A stretch of 64,000 nt of DNA from Chitinophaga niastensis (GCF_003014755.1 NZ_PYAW01000001.1:1612001-1676000), one strand, 5' to 3'. Shown: positions 32,651 through 42,011, counted from the stretch's first letter. The notes: generated from the letters alone by a model not told the origin. Made by a program: numbers and translations.

Positions 32651-35233
32651 ATGATGAGATATCTACTGTTAACCGTAACCATTTTTTTATCCTGTTTTAC
32701 TATCCATGTATATGCACAGGAAAATGCTGCTAATCCCATGCTTACCGGGTGGGAGTTTTCCCGTGTTGATGAAGGTATCTGGCGCCCTGCCACAGTACCC
32801 GGCACGGTCCATACAGATCTGTTAGCCCAGAAATTAATCCCCGACCCTTTTGTAGGTACCAATGAAAAAGCGGTGCAATGGGTTGATAAAAAAGACTGGC
32901 AATATCGCAAAAGGTGGAAACAGAGAAAGCAGGACCTGAATTTTGATGTGATCGAACTGGAGTTCCAGGGATTGGATACTTATGCAGATGTATACCTGAA
33001 TAATCACCTGGTATTACAATCTGTGAATATGTTTGTATCGCATACTATAAATGTAAAAGAGTGGCTGGTAGCCGGCGATAACGAATTGCGTATTTTGTTT
33101 AGGAGTCCTGTTAAACAGGACATGCCTCAATTTTTACGGGATAGTATTATCTACCCTGCCGGCAATGATGCCAGCGATATTCCATTAAGTATTTATGCCC
33201 GTAAAGCGCCTTATCATTATGGCTGGGATTGGGGCCCGCGTTTGGTGACCTCCGGTATCTGGCGCCCGATTCACCTGCGTATGTGGAACAAAGCCAGCAT
33301 CCGTAATATATGGTGGCAACAACAACAACTGGATTCACTGAAGGCAGATATGCAGGCTGTGGTGACTGTGGAAGCCGCTGTAGCAGGCGCTTACACGTTA
33401 CAGGTACAGGAACAGCAGGCCGGCGGTAAACAATTGCAACTGGCAACATTGCCGGTTACTTTAAACGCCGGCGCCAATACAGTGAATGTGCCTTTTTCTA
33501 TTAAAAAACCAATGTTGTGGTGGCCGGCAGGTATGGGCACACAAACCCTTTATACGCTGCGTACCACTTTGTTGAGCAATAAAAAACCAATAGATGTACG
33601 TAAAGATGCTGTTGGATTACGTACCATAGAAGTGGTAAATAAACCCGACAGCCTGGGGGAATCTTTCTTCGTGAAAGTGAATGGCAGACCCGTGTTTATG
33701 AAAGGGGCCAACTATATTCCGCAGGATAATTTTCTGCCACGCGTAACCACCAAAAAACAGGAGAAGTTGTTTAATGATATGGTGGAATCGCATTTTAATA
33801 TGGTCCGCGTTTGGGGTGGTGGTATTTATGAAGATGATAATTTTTATTCACTGGCAGATGAGAAAGGAATACTGGTATGGCAGGATTTTATGTTTGCCTG
33901 TACCTTGTATCCATCTGATACCGCTTTTATAGAGAATGTAAAACAGGAAGCTGCCGATAATATCAAACGCCTGCGTAATCATCCGTCGCTGGCGCTGTGG
34001 TGTGGCAACAACGAAGTGGCGGTAGCCATTAAGAACTGGGGCTGGCAAAGTGGCTATGCTTATACAGCAACACAGTGGCAACGCTTATTGAAAGGGTATG
34101 AGCTGTTGTTTAAAGAGGTTTTGCCCAAACAGGTGCAGGAGCTCAATCCGGGTACTTTTTATTTTCATTCTTCTCCAATCAGTAACTGGGGTACCAAAGA
34201 AGATTTTACGAAAGGAGATAACCACTACTGGGGCGTATGGCATGGTATGGAATGGTTTGAAGCATTTAATACGCATATACCGCGCTTCATGAGTGAGTAT
34301 GGTTTTCAGTCGTTTCCTGCTATGGAAACCATCAACACTTTTGCTACCAAAGACGACTATGATATTTTCTCCAATGTGATGCAATCGCATCAGAAGAGCC
34401 CTGCTAAAGGAAATACGGCTATCAAAACCTATATGTTGCACTATTATAAGGCGCCAAAGGATTTTCCTTCCTTCGTGTATCTCAGCCAGGTATTGCAGGC
34501 AGAGGGCATGAAAGTGGCTATAGAAACACATCGCAGGGCAATGCCTTATTGCATGGGTACCTTATACTGGCAGCTCAACGATTGCTGGCCGGGTGCTTCC
34601 TGGTCTGGTATGGATTATTATGGTCGCTGGAAAGCACTGCAATACCATGTTAAAGAGGCTTTTAAACCCCGTTTGGTATCTAATGTAATAGAAAATGGAA
34701 ATCTGAATACTTATATTGTTACAGATGAATACCAGGGGTTGGTAGATCTGCACCTGATGGTGACTGATCTTCAGGGCAATGTGATCTGGCACAAGGAATT
34801 AAATGAAATAAGATTAAAAAACAATACGAGCGAAAGGTTCCATGCCATTGATACAGCTAAATTATTACAGGGCAGAAACCCGGCAATGGTAATATTCTAT
34901 GCGCAACTGCGAATAGACAATAAGAATATGGAGCGGAATATCTTTTACTTTGCTCCGGCGAAAGATATGAACCTTGAAGCCCCGCAATTGGATATTGTAA
35001 CCAGTAAAGTGGAGCAGAATAACGATGTTGTATATATCCGCCTGAGATCTGATAAGCTGGCGAGAAGTGTTTGTCTGACACTTGACAATTCCCAGCCATC
35101 AGAACATTTTGAGGAAAATTATTTTGACCTGTTACCGGGAGAAACTAAAACGATCAGGCTGCAAACGAAACGCTCGCCTGTAATCATCCATCAGGCCCTG
35201 AAAATAACAACTTTGTTTGATTCTTATAAATAA
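32651..35233 (+). CDS. Exported beta-mannosidase-like glycoside hydrolase, GH2
   Basis: 860 residues from ATG 32651 (32654 also possible). A signal peptide (RYLLLTVTIFLSCFTIHVYA) is cleaved before QEN. The GH2 sugar-binding domain, immunoglobulin-like domain and TIM barrel follow. The beta-mannosidase look is clear: WRPATVPGTVHTDLL, YHYGWDWGPRLVTSGIWRP, MKGANYIPQDNFLPR. The acid/base is Glu455 in LWCGNNEV and the nucleophile Glu549 in FMSEYGFQSFP. It removes terminal beta-mannose from oligosaccharides, probably in the periplasm. Its stop overlaps the fucosidase start (TAATG). Confidence 0.9.
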   Translation: MMRYLLLTVTIFLSCFTIHVYAQENAANPMLTGWEFSRVDEGIWRPATVPGTVHTDLLAQKLIPDPFVGTNEKAVQWVDKKDWQYRKRWKQRKQDLNFDVIELEFQGLDTYADVYLNNHLVLQSVNMFVSHTINVKEWLVAGDNELRILFRSPVKQDMPQFLRDSIIYPAGNDASDIPLSIYARKAPYHYGWDWGPRLVTSGIWRPIHLRMWNKASIRNIWWQQQQLDSLKADMQAVVTVEAAVAGAYTLQVQEQQAGGKQLQLATLPVTLNAGANTVNVPFSIKKPMLWWPAGMGTQTLYTLRTTLLSNKKPIDVRKDAVGLRTIEVVNKPDSLGESFFVKVNGRPVFMKGANYIPQDNFLPRVTTKKQEKLFNDMVESHFNMVRVWGGGIYEDDNFYSLADEKGILVWQDFMFACTLYPSDTAFIENVKQEAADNIKRLRNHPSLALWCGNNEVAVAIKNWGWQSGYAYTATQWQRLLKGYELLFKEVLPKQVQELNPGTFYFHSSPISNWGTKEDFTKGDNHYWGVWHGMEWFEAFNTHIPRFMSEYGFQSFPAMETINTFATKDDYDIFSNVMQSHQKSPAKGNTAIKTYMLHYYKAPKDFPSFVYLSQVLQAEGMKVAIETHRRAMPYCMGTLYWQLNDCWPGASWSGMDYYGRWKALQYHVKEAFKPRLVSNVIENGNLNTYIVTDEYQGLVDLHLMVTDLQGNVIWHKELNEIRLKNNTSERFHAIDTAKLLQGRNPAMVIFYAQLRIDNKNMERNIFYFAPAKDMNLEAPQLDIVTSKVEQNNDVVYIRLRSDKLARSVCLTLDNSQPSEHFEENYFDLLPGETKTIRLQTKRSPVIIHQALKITTLFDSYK

Positions 35234-36684
35234 TGACAATGAAGAAATTTTGGATGTTATTGGGTTGCGGGTTGATGGGCATTGGCTTTGCTAATGCGCA
35301 AAACGAAGAGCCGCCTTATGTTCCGGAAACTGACAAAGCAGTCATCCAAAAGCTGGATGAGTGGCAGGACTGGAAATTTGGATTGATCATGCACTGGGGG
35401 CCTTACGCTCAATGGGGTGTGGTAGAGTCCTGGAGTATTTGTCCGGAAGATGAAGGTTGGACGCAGCGTAAACCTGCCGGTATTCCTTATTACGACTATC
35501 TGAAAAAATACGAAGCACTGGGTAAATCATTTAACCCTGTTCATTTTAATCCTGAAAAATGGGCTAAAGCGGCTAAAGACGCAGGCATGAAGTATTTGGT
35601 ATTTACCACCAAACATCATGATGGCTTCTGTATGTTTGATACCAAACAAACGGATTATAAAGTAACCGCACCGGATGGCGCTTTCAGCAAAAATCCCCGC
35701 GCTAATATTGCAAAGGAAGTGTTTGAAGCTTTCCGTCAGGAAGGGATTCATGCTGGTGCCTACTTCTCAAAACCAGACTGGCACACGGATTCCTACTGGT
35801 GGAACTATTTTCCGCCGCGCGACAGAAATGTGAACTATGATGTGAAGAAGTATCCCGAAAGATGGAATCAGTTTAAGCAGTATACTTATAATCAGATCGA
35901 AGAACTGATGACCGGTTACGGTAAGCTGGATATTCTTTGGCTGGATGGAGGCTGGGTGCGTCCTCTGAAACAACAGAGTAAGGAATCGCTTTCCTGGAGT
36001 CAGACAGCGCCACAGGATCAGGATATTGATATGGGTAAAATTACAGCGATGGCCCGCAGTCATCAGCCCGGATTGATAGTGGTAGATCGCAGTGTACATG
36101 GTCCGTATGAAAATTATCGTACGCCGGAACAACAGATTCCTGAGAAGCCTTTGAGCTATCCATGGGAAACCTGTATGACGATGGGTAATTCCTGGTCTTA
36201 TGTACCGGACGATAAATACAAATCAGTTACTACCATTATTCATAACCTGGTGGATATTGTAGCCAAAGGCGGCAACTACCTGCTGAATGTAGGACCAGGG
36301 CCTGATGGCGAGTTGCATGAAGCAGCTTATACTACCATGAAAGGTATCGGTGAATGGATGCATATAAATGGGGAGGCGATTTATGGCACCCGCGCAGTGG
36401 CGCCATATAAAGATGGTAAAGTGTGTTTTACGCGTAAAAAAGATGGTAGCGTATATGCCATTTATTTGCTGGATCAAAATGAGAAGGTACCAGCCGTAAT
36501 TACTTTCAAAGGACTCACACCCGCTAAAGGTGCCCGTTTGCAATTGTTAGGAACCACTGTTAAGCTGATGTGGAAAACTACTGCTGCCGGTGTAGAAATA
36601 AAAATACCTGAAACTATTCAACAGAAAGGATTTCAGCATGCTGTGGCTATCAGAATTTCAAGTGTGGAAAAAATGTTGATATGA
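35233..36684 (+). CDS. Exported alpha-L-fucosidase, GH29
   Basis: 483 residues (ATG 35233; ATG 35239 is equally possible). A signal peptide ends near GFANAQN. GH29 features: KFGLIMHWGPYAQWGVVESW, FTTKHHDGFCMFDTK (His-His-Asp at 128-130), and the nucleophile Asp238 in LDILWLDGGWVRP. The C-terminal beta domain spans about 395-483. It cleaves alpha-L-fucosyl residues. Direct coupling to the mannosidase gene suggests that both act on one class of glycan, such as the core of fucosylated N-glycans (inference). No SusC/SusD genes are nearby. A terminator follows. Confidence 0.9.
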   Translation: MTMKKFWMLLGCGLMGIGFANAQNEEPPYVPETDKAVIQKLDEWQDWKFGLIMHWGPYAQWGVVESWSICPEDEGWTQRKPAGIPYYDYLKKYEALGKSFNPVHFNPEKWAKAAKDAGMKYLVFTTKHHDGFCMFDTKQTDYKVTAPDGAFSKNPRANIAKEVFEAFRQEGIHAGAYFSKPDWHTDSYWWNYFPPRDRNVNYDVKKYPERWNQFKQYTYNQIEELMTGYGKLDILWLDGGWVRPLKQQSKESLSWSQTAPQDQDIDMGKITAMARSHQPGLIVVDRSVHGPYENYRTPEQQIPEKPLSYPWETCMTMGNSWSYVPDDKYKSVTTIIHNLVDIVAKGGNYLLNVGPGPDGELHEAAYTTMKGIGEWMHINGEAIYGTRAVAPYKDGKVCFTRKKDGSVYAIYLLDQNEKVPAVITFKGLTPAKGARLQLLGTTVKLMWKTTAAGVEIKIPETIQQKGFQHAVAIRISSVEKMLI

Positions 36685-36721
36685 TGTTAATTTAATGTGA
36701 TTACAGTGTTAATAAACAAAG

Positions 36722-36762
36722 AAGAGGTTGTCGCTTACCCGCGGCAACCTCTTTCTTGTTTT
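36722..36762 (+). terminator. Terminator after the fucosidase gene
   Basis: A 13-bp stem with one G-T pair (AAGAGGTTGTCGC / GCGGCAACCTCTT, 36722-36734, 36741-36753), loop TTACCC, followed by TCTTGTTTT. Confidence 0.85.
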
Positions 36763-36793
36763 ATAGTTGACATTTTTCACAAAAGATAGTTTT

Positions 36794-37540
36794 ATGAACA
36801 GAAATCCAAGAGTCTTACTTGTCGAAGATGATAAGGCATTCAGCAGTATTGTTAAGCAACATCTGGAAGAAGCCGGGTTTACCGTAGAACAATGTTTTGA
36901 TGGCATTGATGCCTTACATCATTATCAGCGGAGCCGCTACGACATCTGCCTGGTGGATATTGTAATTCCCAGGATGAGCGGGTTTGAACTGGCTGCTGCC
37001 ATCCGCAAAGAAAGTATGCTGACACCTATTTTTTTCCTTTCTTCTGAAAGAACATTGGATGAAGACCGCATCAATGGTTTTCAGCTGGGTGGCGATGGGT
37101 ATATGGTCAAGCCATTTAGTTTTAACGAATTGCTGAAACGCATGCGTGTTATCCTGAAATGGACCCGGCCAGAGAAATCCGAATTGCTGGTGGGGCATAC
37201 TGCCGGCGTTAATACCTATCACTACAGGAAACTGAAGGTGTATAATACCGAAACCAAGGTGGTGTTGGGGAAACTCTCGCCCATAGAGGCAAAAATGCTG
37301 CGGTATTTCTTTAATCGCCCCAACATCATTGTAAAAAAGGATGAAGTGCTGCTGCGGGTCTGGGGAAAAGAAGATTTTCATACCAGTCGTAGTATGGATG
37401 TGTTTATAGGCCGCGTACGCCGGCAATTGAAAATAGATCCGTGCCTCGAACTGGAAACGGTCTATAACGTAGGCCTGCGATTGAATGTCCCCAAAACACT
37501 GGAGCTGCAAAAAATTTGTGTTCCTATTAAAAAAGACTAG
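36794..37540 (+). CDS. OmpR-type response regulator, orphan
   Basis: 248 residues from ATG 36794 (MNRNPRVLLVEDDKAFS); a longer reading from TTG 36767 is unlikely. The receiver has the acidic pair EDD, the phospho-acceptor Asp in DICLVDIVIPRMSG, the Thr/Ser switch (FFLSSERT) and Lys in MVKPFSFNELLKR. The C-terminal winged helix contains LSPIEAKMLRYFFNRPN, VWGKEDFHTSRSMDVFIGRVR (as SRSMDVFIGRVRRQL) and the wing VYNVGLRLNV. No kinase is adjacent; the orphan kinase at 19869 is a possible partner. The RprY type is the closest in feel. The spacer 37541-37700 contains degenerate TTACTGC/TCACTGC heptamers. Confidence 0.9.
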   Translation: MNRNPRVLLVEDDKAFSSIVKQHLEEAGFTVEQCFDGIDALHHYQRSRYDICLVDIVIPRMSGFELAAAIRKESMLTPIFFLSSERTLDEDRINGFQLGGDGYMVKPFSFNELLKRMRVILKWTRPEKSELLVGHTAGVNTYHYRKLKVYNTETKVVLGKLSPIEAKMLRYFFNRPNIIVKKDEVLLRVWGKEDFHTSRSMDVFIGRVRRQLKIDPCLELETVYNVGLRLNVPKTLELQKICVPIKKD

Positions 37541-37700
37541 CATTACTGATTGCTGTTAATCCTTTCCCTCTCCGGATATTTACTGCTCACTGCCTTTACT
37601 GCGCACTATAAATCAGGTGCTGCAGGCCGTTTTCTATTGAATGCCGCTTTTTAGTATCCCGCTTTTCTTTCAGATTATATTAAATCGTAACTTTAATCCA

Positions 37701-39944
37701 ATGGAAACAGTGGTAGTTCAAAAATATAATTTAGACGAAGAGCAGGAAAAGAAAGAGATCGTTCGGCATTACCGTGCTTTATTAAGGGCGCTGAAACCCC
37801 GTTTAAAAAAAGGCGACAGGGAGCTGGTACGTACTGCTTTTGAAATGGCAGCGGATGCACATAAGGAAATGCGGCGCAAATCCGGTGAACCTTATATCCT
37901 GCACCCGCTGGCGGTGTCACAGATATGTGTGGAAGAAATCGGATTAGGTGTGCGCTCTGCTATATGCGCATTACTGCATGATACCGTGGAAGATACGGAA
38001 GTGACACTGGAAGACGTTGCCAGGGAATTTGGTAGTGAGATCGCACATATTGTGGACGGGCTCACCAAGATATCTACTGTCATAGATTCCAGTACAAGTA
38101 CCGCACAGGCAGAAAATTTCAAAAAGATATTACTCACCCTGGCAGATGATCCAAGGGTGATACTGATTAAGCTGGCAGACAGGCTCCATAACATGCGTAC
38201 CCTCGATAGCATGAGCCGTGAAAAACAGCTGAAAATAGCTTCTGAAACAGTATTTATCTATGCGCCACTGGCCCATCGTCTCGGTTTGTATAACATCAAA
38301 TCCGAAATGGAAGACCTGGCCATGAAATATACCGAGCAGCAAACCTATCGCGAAATAGCCCGGCGCCTCAAGGAAACCAAACGTGAGCGTACCCGCTATA
38401 TCAACGAGTTTATCAAACCTATCAAAGAGGTGCTGCAGGAAGAAGGATTTGAATTCGAGATCTATGGCCGCCCGAAATCTATCCATTCTATTCACAATAA
38501 AATCAAAACCAAAGGCGTCGCCTTTGAGGAAGTATATGATCTTTTTGCTATCCGTATTATCCTGGACTCCGCATTGGACAAGGAAAAGGCGGATTGTTGG
38601 AAGGTGTATTCCATTATAACGGATTTTTATCATCCCAGCCCCGAAAGAACGCGCGACTGGCTCAGTAACCCTAAATCCAATGGTTACGAGGCTTTGCACG
38701 TAACCGTGATGGGCCCCAGTGGTAAATGGGTGGAAGTGCAGATCCGCTCCAAACGAATGAACGACTATGCGGAAAAAGGTGTGGCGGCACATTGGCGCTA
38801 TAAAGAAGGCAGTCCCAATCCGCAGCAGGAATCCAAGTTTGATCAGTGGTTTACCCAGATACGTGAAATCCTGAACAATCCCGATTCCAACACACTGGAC
38901 TTCCTGGCCGATTTCAAAAGCAACCTTTTTACAGAAGAAATCTATGTGTATACTCCCAAGGGGGATCTGAAAATATTACCGGTAAACTCCACTGCGCTTG
39001 ACTTTGCATATTCTATTCACAGTGCGGTAGGTAACAAGTGTATTGGGGCAAAGGTGAATTACAAACTGGTACCGCTGAGCCATAAACTGCGCAGTGGCGA
39101 CCAGGTTGAGATCATTACCTCCAATAAACAGAAGCCTTCGGAAGACTGGCTGAACTTTGTGCTTACTGCCAAAGCAAAATCCAAGATCAAGGATGCGCTG
39201 AAGGAAGAGAAGCGTAAAGTGGCCATGGACGGGAAAGCTACGCTGGAGCGTAAGCTGGATCACATGAAAATTTCTACCAGTCAGCATAATATCAGTGAAC
39301 TGGTACAGTTCTATAAACAACCTTCACCGCTGGACCTGTATTATCAGATAGCGGTAAAGAATATTGACCTGAAAGAGCTCAAGCAGTTTTCTATATTGGG
39401 TGATAAGCTGGAACCGCCCAAGCCGGTGAAAATACCGGAACATGTGCCGGAAGAACATGTCAAACACTCGTTGCCATCTAAAAAAGATGCGGAACTAATC
39501 ATTTTCGGAGAAAGCTCAGACAAAATTGCCTATAAACTGGCTAATTGTTGCCGCCCCATTCCCGGTGATGACGTTTTTGGCTTCATTACTGCCAGTGAAG
39601 GGTTGAAGATTCACCGGACCAATTGCCCCAATGCCGCACAGCTATTGGCTAATTATGGGCACCGGGTGGTAAAAACCAAGTGGGTGAAGAACCGTGAAAT
39701 CTCTTTCCTGACAGGTTTGCGTATTATCGGAATGGATGATGTAGGCGTTATTCATAAGATTACCAATATCATTTCCGGTGAGCTGAAAATAAATATCTCC
39801 GCCCTTAGCATTGAGTCTAAAGAGGGGTTATTTGAAGGGCTGATCAAAGTATATGTGCATGATAAGGAAGAGTTGGATGAACTCGTGGAGAGGCTTAAAA
39901 AGCTCGATGGTATTCAATCTATACAAAGACTGGAGGAATCATAA
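37701..39944 (+). CDS. rsh: Bifunctional (p)ppGpp synthetase/hydrolase (RelA/SpoT homologue)
   Basis: 747 residues from ATG 37701 (METVVVQKYNLDEEQEKK); the upstream open part lacks similarity. The HD hydrolase domain is intact (YILHPLAV, LLHDTVEDTE with His93-Asp94, and LIKLADRLHNMRT). The synthetase domain includes FEIYGRPKSIHSIHNKIK, YDLFAIRIILD and GYEALHVTVMGP. TGS (about 390-450, IYVYTPKGDLKILP), a zinc/helical region (NCCRPIPGDDVFGFI) and a C-terminal ACT domain (about 672-747) follow. It should make and degrade the stringent-response alarmone. It is followed by a long hairpin element with heptamer arms. Confidence 0.95.
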   Translation: METVVVQKYNLDEEQEKKEIVRHYRALLRALKPRLKKGDRELVRTAFEMAADAHKEMRRKSGEPYILHPLAVSQICVEEIGLGVRSAICALLHDTVEDTEVTLEDVAREFGSEIAHIVDGLTKISTVIDSSTSTAQAENFKKILLTLADDPRVILIKLADRLHNMRTLDSMSREKQLKIASETVFIYAPLAHRLGLYNIKSEMEDLAMKYTEQQTYREIARRLKETKRERTRYINEFIKPIKEVLQEEGFEFEIYGRPKSIHSIHNKIKTKGVAFEEVYDLFAIRIILDSALDKEKADCWKVYSIITDFYHPSPERTRDWLSNPKSNGYEALHVTVMGPSGKWVEVQIRSKRMNDYAEKGVAAHWRYKEGSPNPQQESKFDQWFTQIREILNNPDSNTLDFLADFKSNLFTEEIYVYTPKGDLKILPVNSTALDFAYSIHSAVGNKCIGAKVNYKLVPLSHKLRSGDQVEIITSNKQKPSEDWLNFVLTAKAKSKIKDALKEEKRKVAMDGKATLERKLDHMKISTSQHNISELVQFYKQPSPLDLYYQIAVKNIDLKELKQFSILGDKLEPPKPVKIPEHVPEEHVKHSLPSKKDAELIIFGESSDKIAYKLANCCRPIPGDDVFGFITASEGLKIHRTNCPNAAQLLANYGHRVVKTKWVKNREISFLTGLRIIGMDDVGVIHKITNIISGELKINISALSIESKEGLFEGLIKVYVHDKEELDELVERLKKLDGIQSIQRLEES

Positions 39945-40054
39945 AAGAATTACGAATTATTAATTACGAATTACGGCGTTGTATAGATATTTTCGAATAT
40001 TTTCGTGTATATCTACCTACAACGCCGTAATTCGCAATTCGTAATTTGTATTTC
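39945..40054. repeat. Hairpin element with TACGAAT heptamer arms
   Basis: Left-arm units such as TACGAAT and TATTAAT run into a perfect 16-bp stem (39968-39983 with 40018-40033). A second inner stem TAGATAT / ATATCTA (39984-39990, 40009-40015) continues it after a 2-base bulge. The right arm on the minus strand repeats TACGAAT and TGCGAAT units. It fills the rsh-purA spacer and supplies the -33 element of the purA promoter. Confidence 0.8.
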
Positions 40055-40075
40055 TTATAATTCGCCTTAATTTTG
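40045..40075 (+). promoter_or_regulatory. purA promoter
   Basis: TTTG (40045-40048), a 19-base spacer and TAATTTTG (40068-40075), a full match to the Bacteroidota promoter. The TTTG lies in the outer heptamer of the neighbouring hairpin element. Confidence 0.7.
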
Positions 40076-40120
40076 CGACTTCTTTTAAAGCAACAACCTC
40101 CGATAATTAATTAAATCATT

Positions 40121-41392
40121 ATGGTAGACGTTTTGTTAGGCCTGCAATGGGGCGACGAAGGTAAAGGTAAGATTGTGGACTATTTTGCCGGCAGGTACGA
40201 CGTGATTGCCCGTTTTCAGGGTGGACCGAACGCTGGTCACACCTTATATGTAAATGGACAGAAAGTAGTACTGCGTACTATTCCTTCCGGTGTTTTCCAT
40301 GAAAAGACCATCAATCTTATCGGTAACGGTGTGGTGCTGGACCCTGTAGCTTTCAAGAAAGAGAGCGAAGACATTTCAGCATTGGGAGTGGATCTGACAA
40401 AAAATCTTTTTATAGCGGAAAAAACGCATATTATTGTTCCTACACATCGTGCGCTGGACAAGGCTTCCGAAATAGCAAAGGGAAATGATAAGATTGGCTC
40501 TACTTTAAAAGGTATAGGCCCTGCTTACATGGATAAAACCGGTAGAAACGGTTTGCGCGTAGGTGATGTATTATCTCCTGATTTTAAAAATCAGTATGAG
40601 AAACTGAAACAGAAACATCTGCAACTGTTGTCTCAATATGATGTAAATGAATTCACTGAAGATATTGCCAACTGGGAAGCTGAGTTTTTCGCAGCTATTC
40701 CTTTCCTGAAAACGATGAATGTTGTAAGCGGCGAATATTTCCTGAATGAAAAACTAAAAGCCGGTAAAAAAGTATTGGCGGAAGGTGCGCAGGGAAGTAT
40801 GCTGGACGTGGATTTTGGTACTTATCCTTTTGTTACTTCTTCTAACACTATCTCTGCCGGTGTATGTACTGGTTTAGGTATTGCCCCGCAGTGGATCAAA
40901 GAAGTGATAGGTGTTACCAAAGCTTACTGTACCCGCGTTGGTAGCGGACCATTCCCTACTGAACTGCATGATGCAACCGGTGAAAAACTGCGCGCTGCAG
41001 GTCACGAATTTGGTGCGGTTACCGGCCGTCCACGCCGTTGTGGCTGGATTGACCTGGTAGCACTAAATTACACCTGTATGCTGAGTGGCGTTACTCAACT
41101 GGTTATGACAAAAAGTGATGTGCTGGATGAATTTGACGAAATATTAGCTTGTACTGCTTACGAAATAAATGGTAAGCAAACGAAAGAGTTACCTTTTCAG
41201 TTAAACGGCCTGGACATTAAACCTGTATGGGAGACATTTAAAGGCTGGAGTGATAAAACTTCTACCTGCAAGCAGTTCAACGAGTTACCGGCTGAGATGA
41301 AAGCATTGGTAGCAACTGTGGATACTTATCTGGGCGTTCCTGTGAAATATGTTTCCAACGGACCGGGACGCGATCAGATACTGGAAAAGTAG
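40121..41392 (+). CDS. purA: Adenylosuccinate synthetase
   Basis: 423 residues, full length. The GTP loop GDEGKGK (11-17) and the family blocks ARFQGGPNAGHTLY, GIGPAYMDKTGRNGLRVGD, LAEGAQGSMLDVDFGTYPFVTSSN, TRVGSGPFPTEL and RPRRCGWIDLVAL are all present. It converts IMP and aspartate to adenylosuccinate with GTP. It follows the (p)ppGpp enzyme, whose product inhibits PurA in other bacteria; that adjacency may be functional. A consensus promoter is present. Confidence 0.97.
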   Translation: MVDVLLGLQWGDEGKGKIVDYFAGRYDVIARFQGGPNAGHTLYVNGQKVVLRTIPSGVFHEKTINLIGNGVVLDPVAFKKESEDISALGVDLTKNLFIAEKTHIIVPTHRALDKASEIAKGNDKIGSTLKGIGPAYMDKTGRNGLRVGDVLSPDFKNQYEKLKQKHLQLLSQYDVNEFTEDIANWEAEFFAAIPFLKTMNVVSGEYFLNEKLKAGKKVLAEGAQGSMLDVDFGTYPFVTSSNTISAGVCTGLGIAPQWIKEVIGVTKAYCTRVGSGPFPTELHDATGEKLRAAGHEFGAVTGRPRRCGWIDLVALNYTCMLSGVTQLVMTKSDVLDEFDEILACTAYEINGKQTKELPFQLNGLDIKPVWETFKGWSDKTSTCKQFNELPAEMKALVATVDTYLGVPVKYVSNGPGRDQILEK

Positions 41393-41486
41393 AAGCAAAA
41401 AAGTAAGGAAAAAAAACGGCAAAAAAAATTTGGCGAATAAAAAAAACTATTAAAACTTTACGGCAAAGAAATTAAGGTAACCTATT

Positions 41487-41939
41487 ATGAAATCAAAATC
41501 TGATAAAGAGAAAGAGACCAAAAAAACTACTTCTCCTAAGACTGCAAAAGACGCTCCTAAAGCTGCGGCCAAGCCTAAGAAAGAGGTGGATGATGATGAT
41601 GAGGAGGGTGATGAAGAGGAGGAAACGACTTCTAAATCTGCCTCAAAGAAATCAGATAAGTCCGCGTCAAAATCCAAGCGTAAAGACGACGATGAGGATG
41701 ATGATGACGGAGATGATGATAGCGAAGATGCAGATGATGCCTGGGAGAAGGGAGAAGATGAGGATTACGATCCTGATTTTGAAGAATTCGACTTGCCTAA
41801 GTCAAAGGGTAAACGCGGTCGTCCAAGTACTGGCGTCGGTAAGAAAGCTGATGACGATGACGATTTGGGCATAGACGATGAATTCAAAGACATGGATCTT
41901 TTCAATGATCGTTTTGATGATGAGGATGATGATTTTTAA
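41487..41939 (+). CDS. Highly charged protein with an AT-hook-like motif
   Basis: 150 residues, almost all low complexity. A basic Lys/Thr/Ala N-terminus (1-35) is followed by an Asp/Glu block, a Ser/Lys stretch (KSASKKSDKSASKSKRK), a second acidic block, then LPKSKGKRGRPSTGVGKK (about 104-121) with the AT-hook core RGRP flanked by basic residues, and an acidic tail ending DDDF. AT-hook motifs bind the minor groove of AT-rich DNA in histone-like proteins. Codon usage and length suggest a real gene. Not assigned to a named family; a nucleoid-associated or RNA polymerase accessory role is only a guess. Confidence 0.7.
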   Translation: MKSKSDKEKETKKTTSPKTAKDAPKAAAKPKKEVDDDDEEGDEEEETTSKSASKKSDKSASKSKRKDDDEDDDDGDDDSEDADDAWEKGEDEDYDPDFEEFDLPKSKGKRGRPSTGVGKKADDDDDLGIDDEFKDMDLFNDRFDDEDDDF

Positions 41940-42011
41940 GCAATAAAAGCGATTGTTATCAGGATATTCCACACTTTTCCGGTTGATAATCAAAACATAT
42001 TTAAGCAACAA

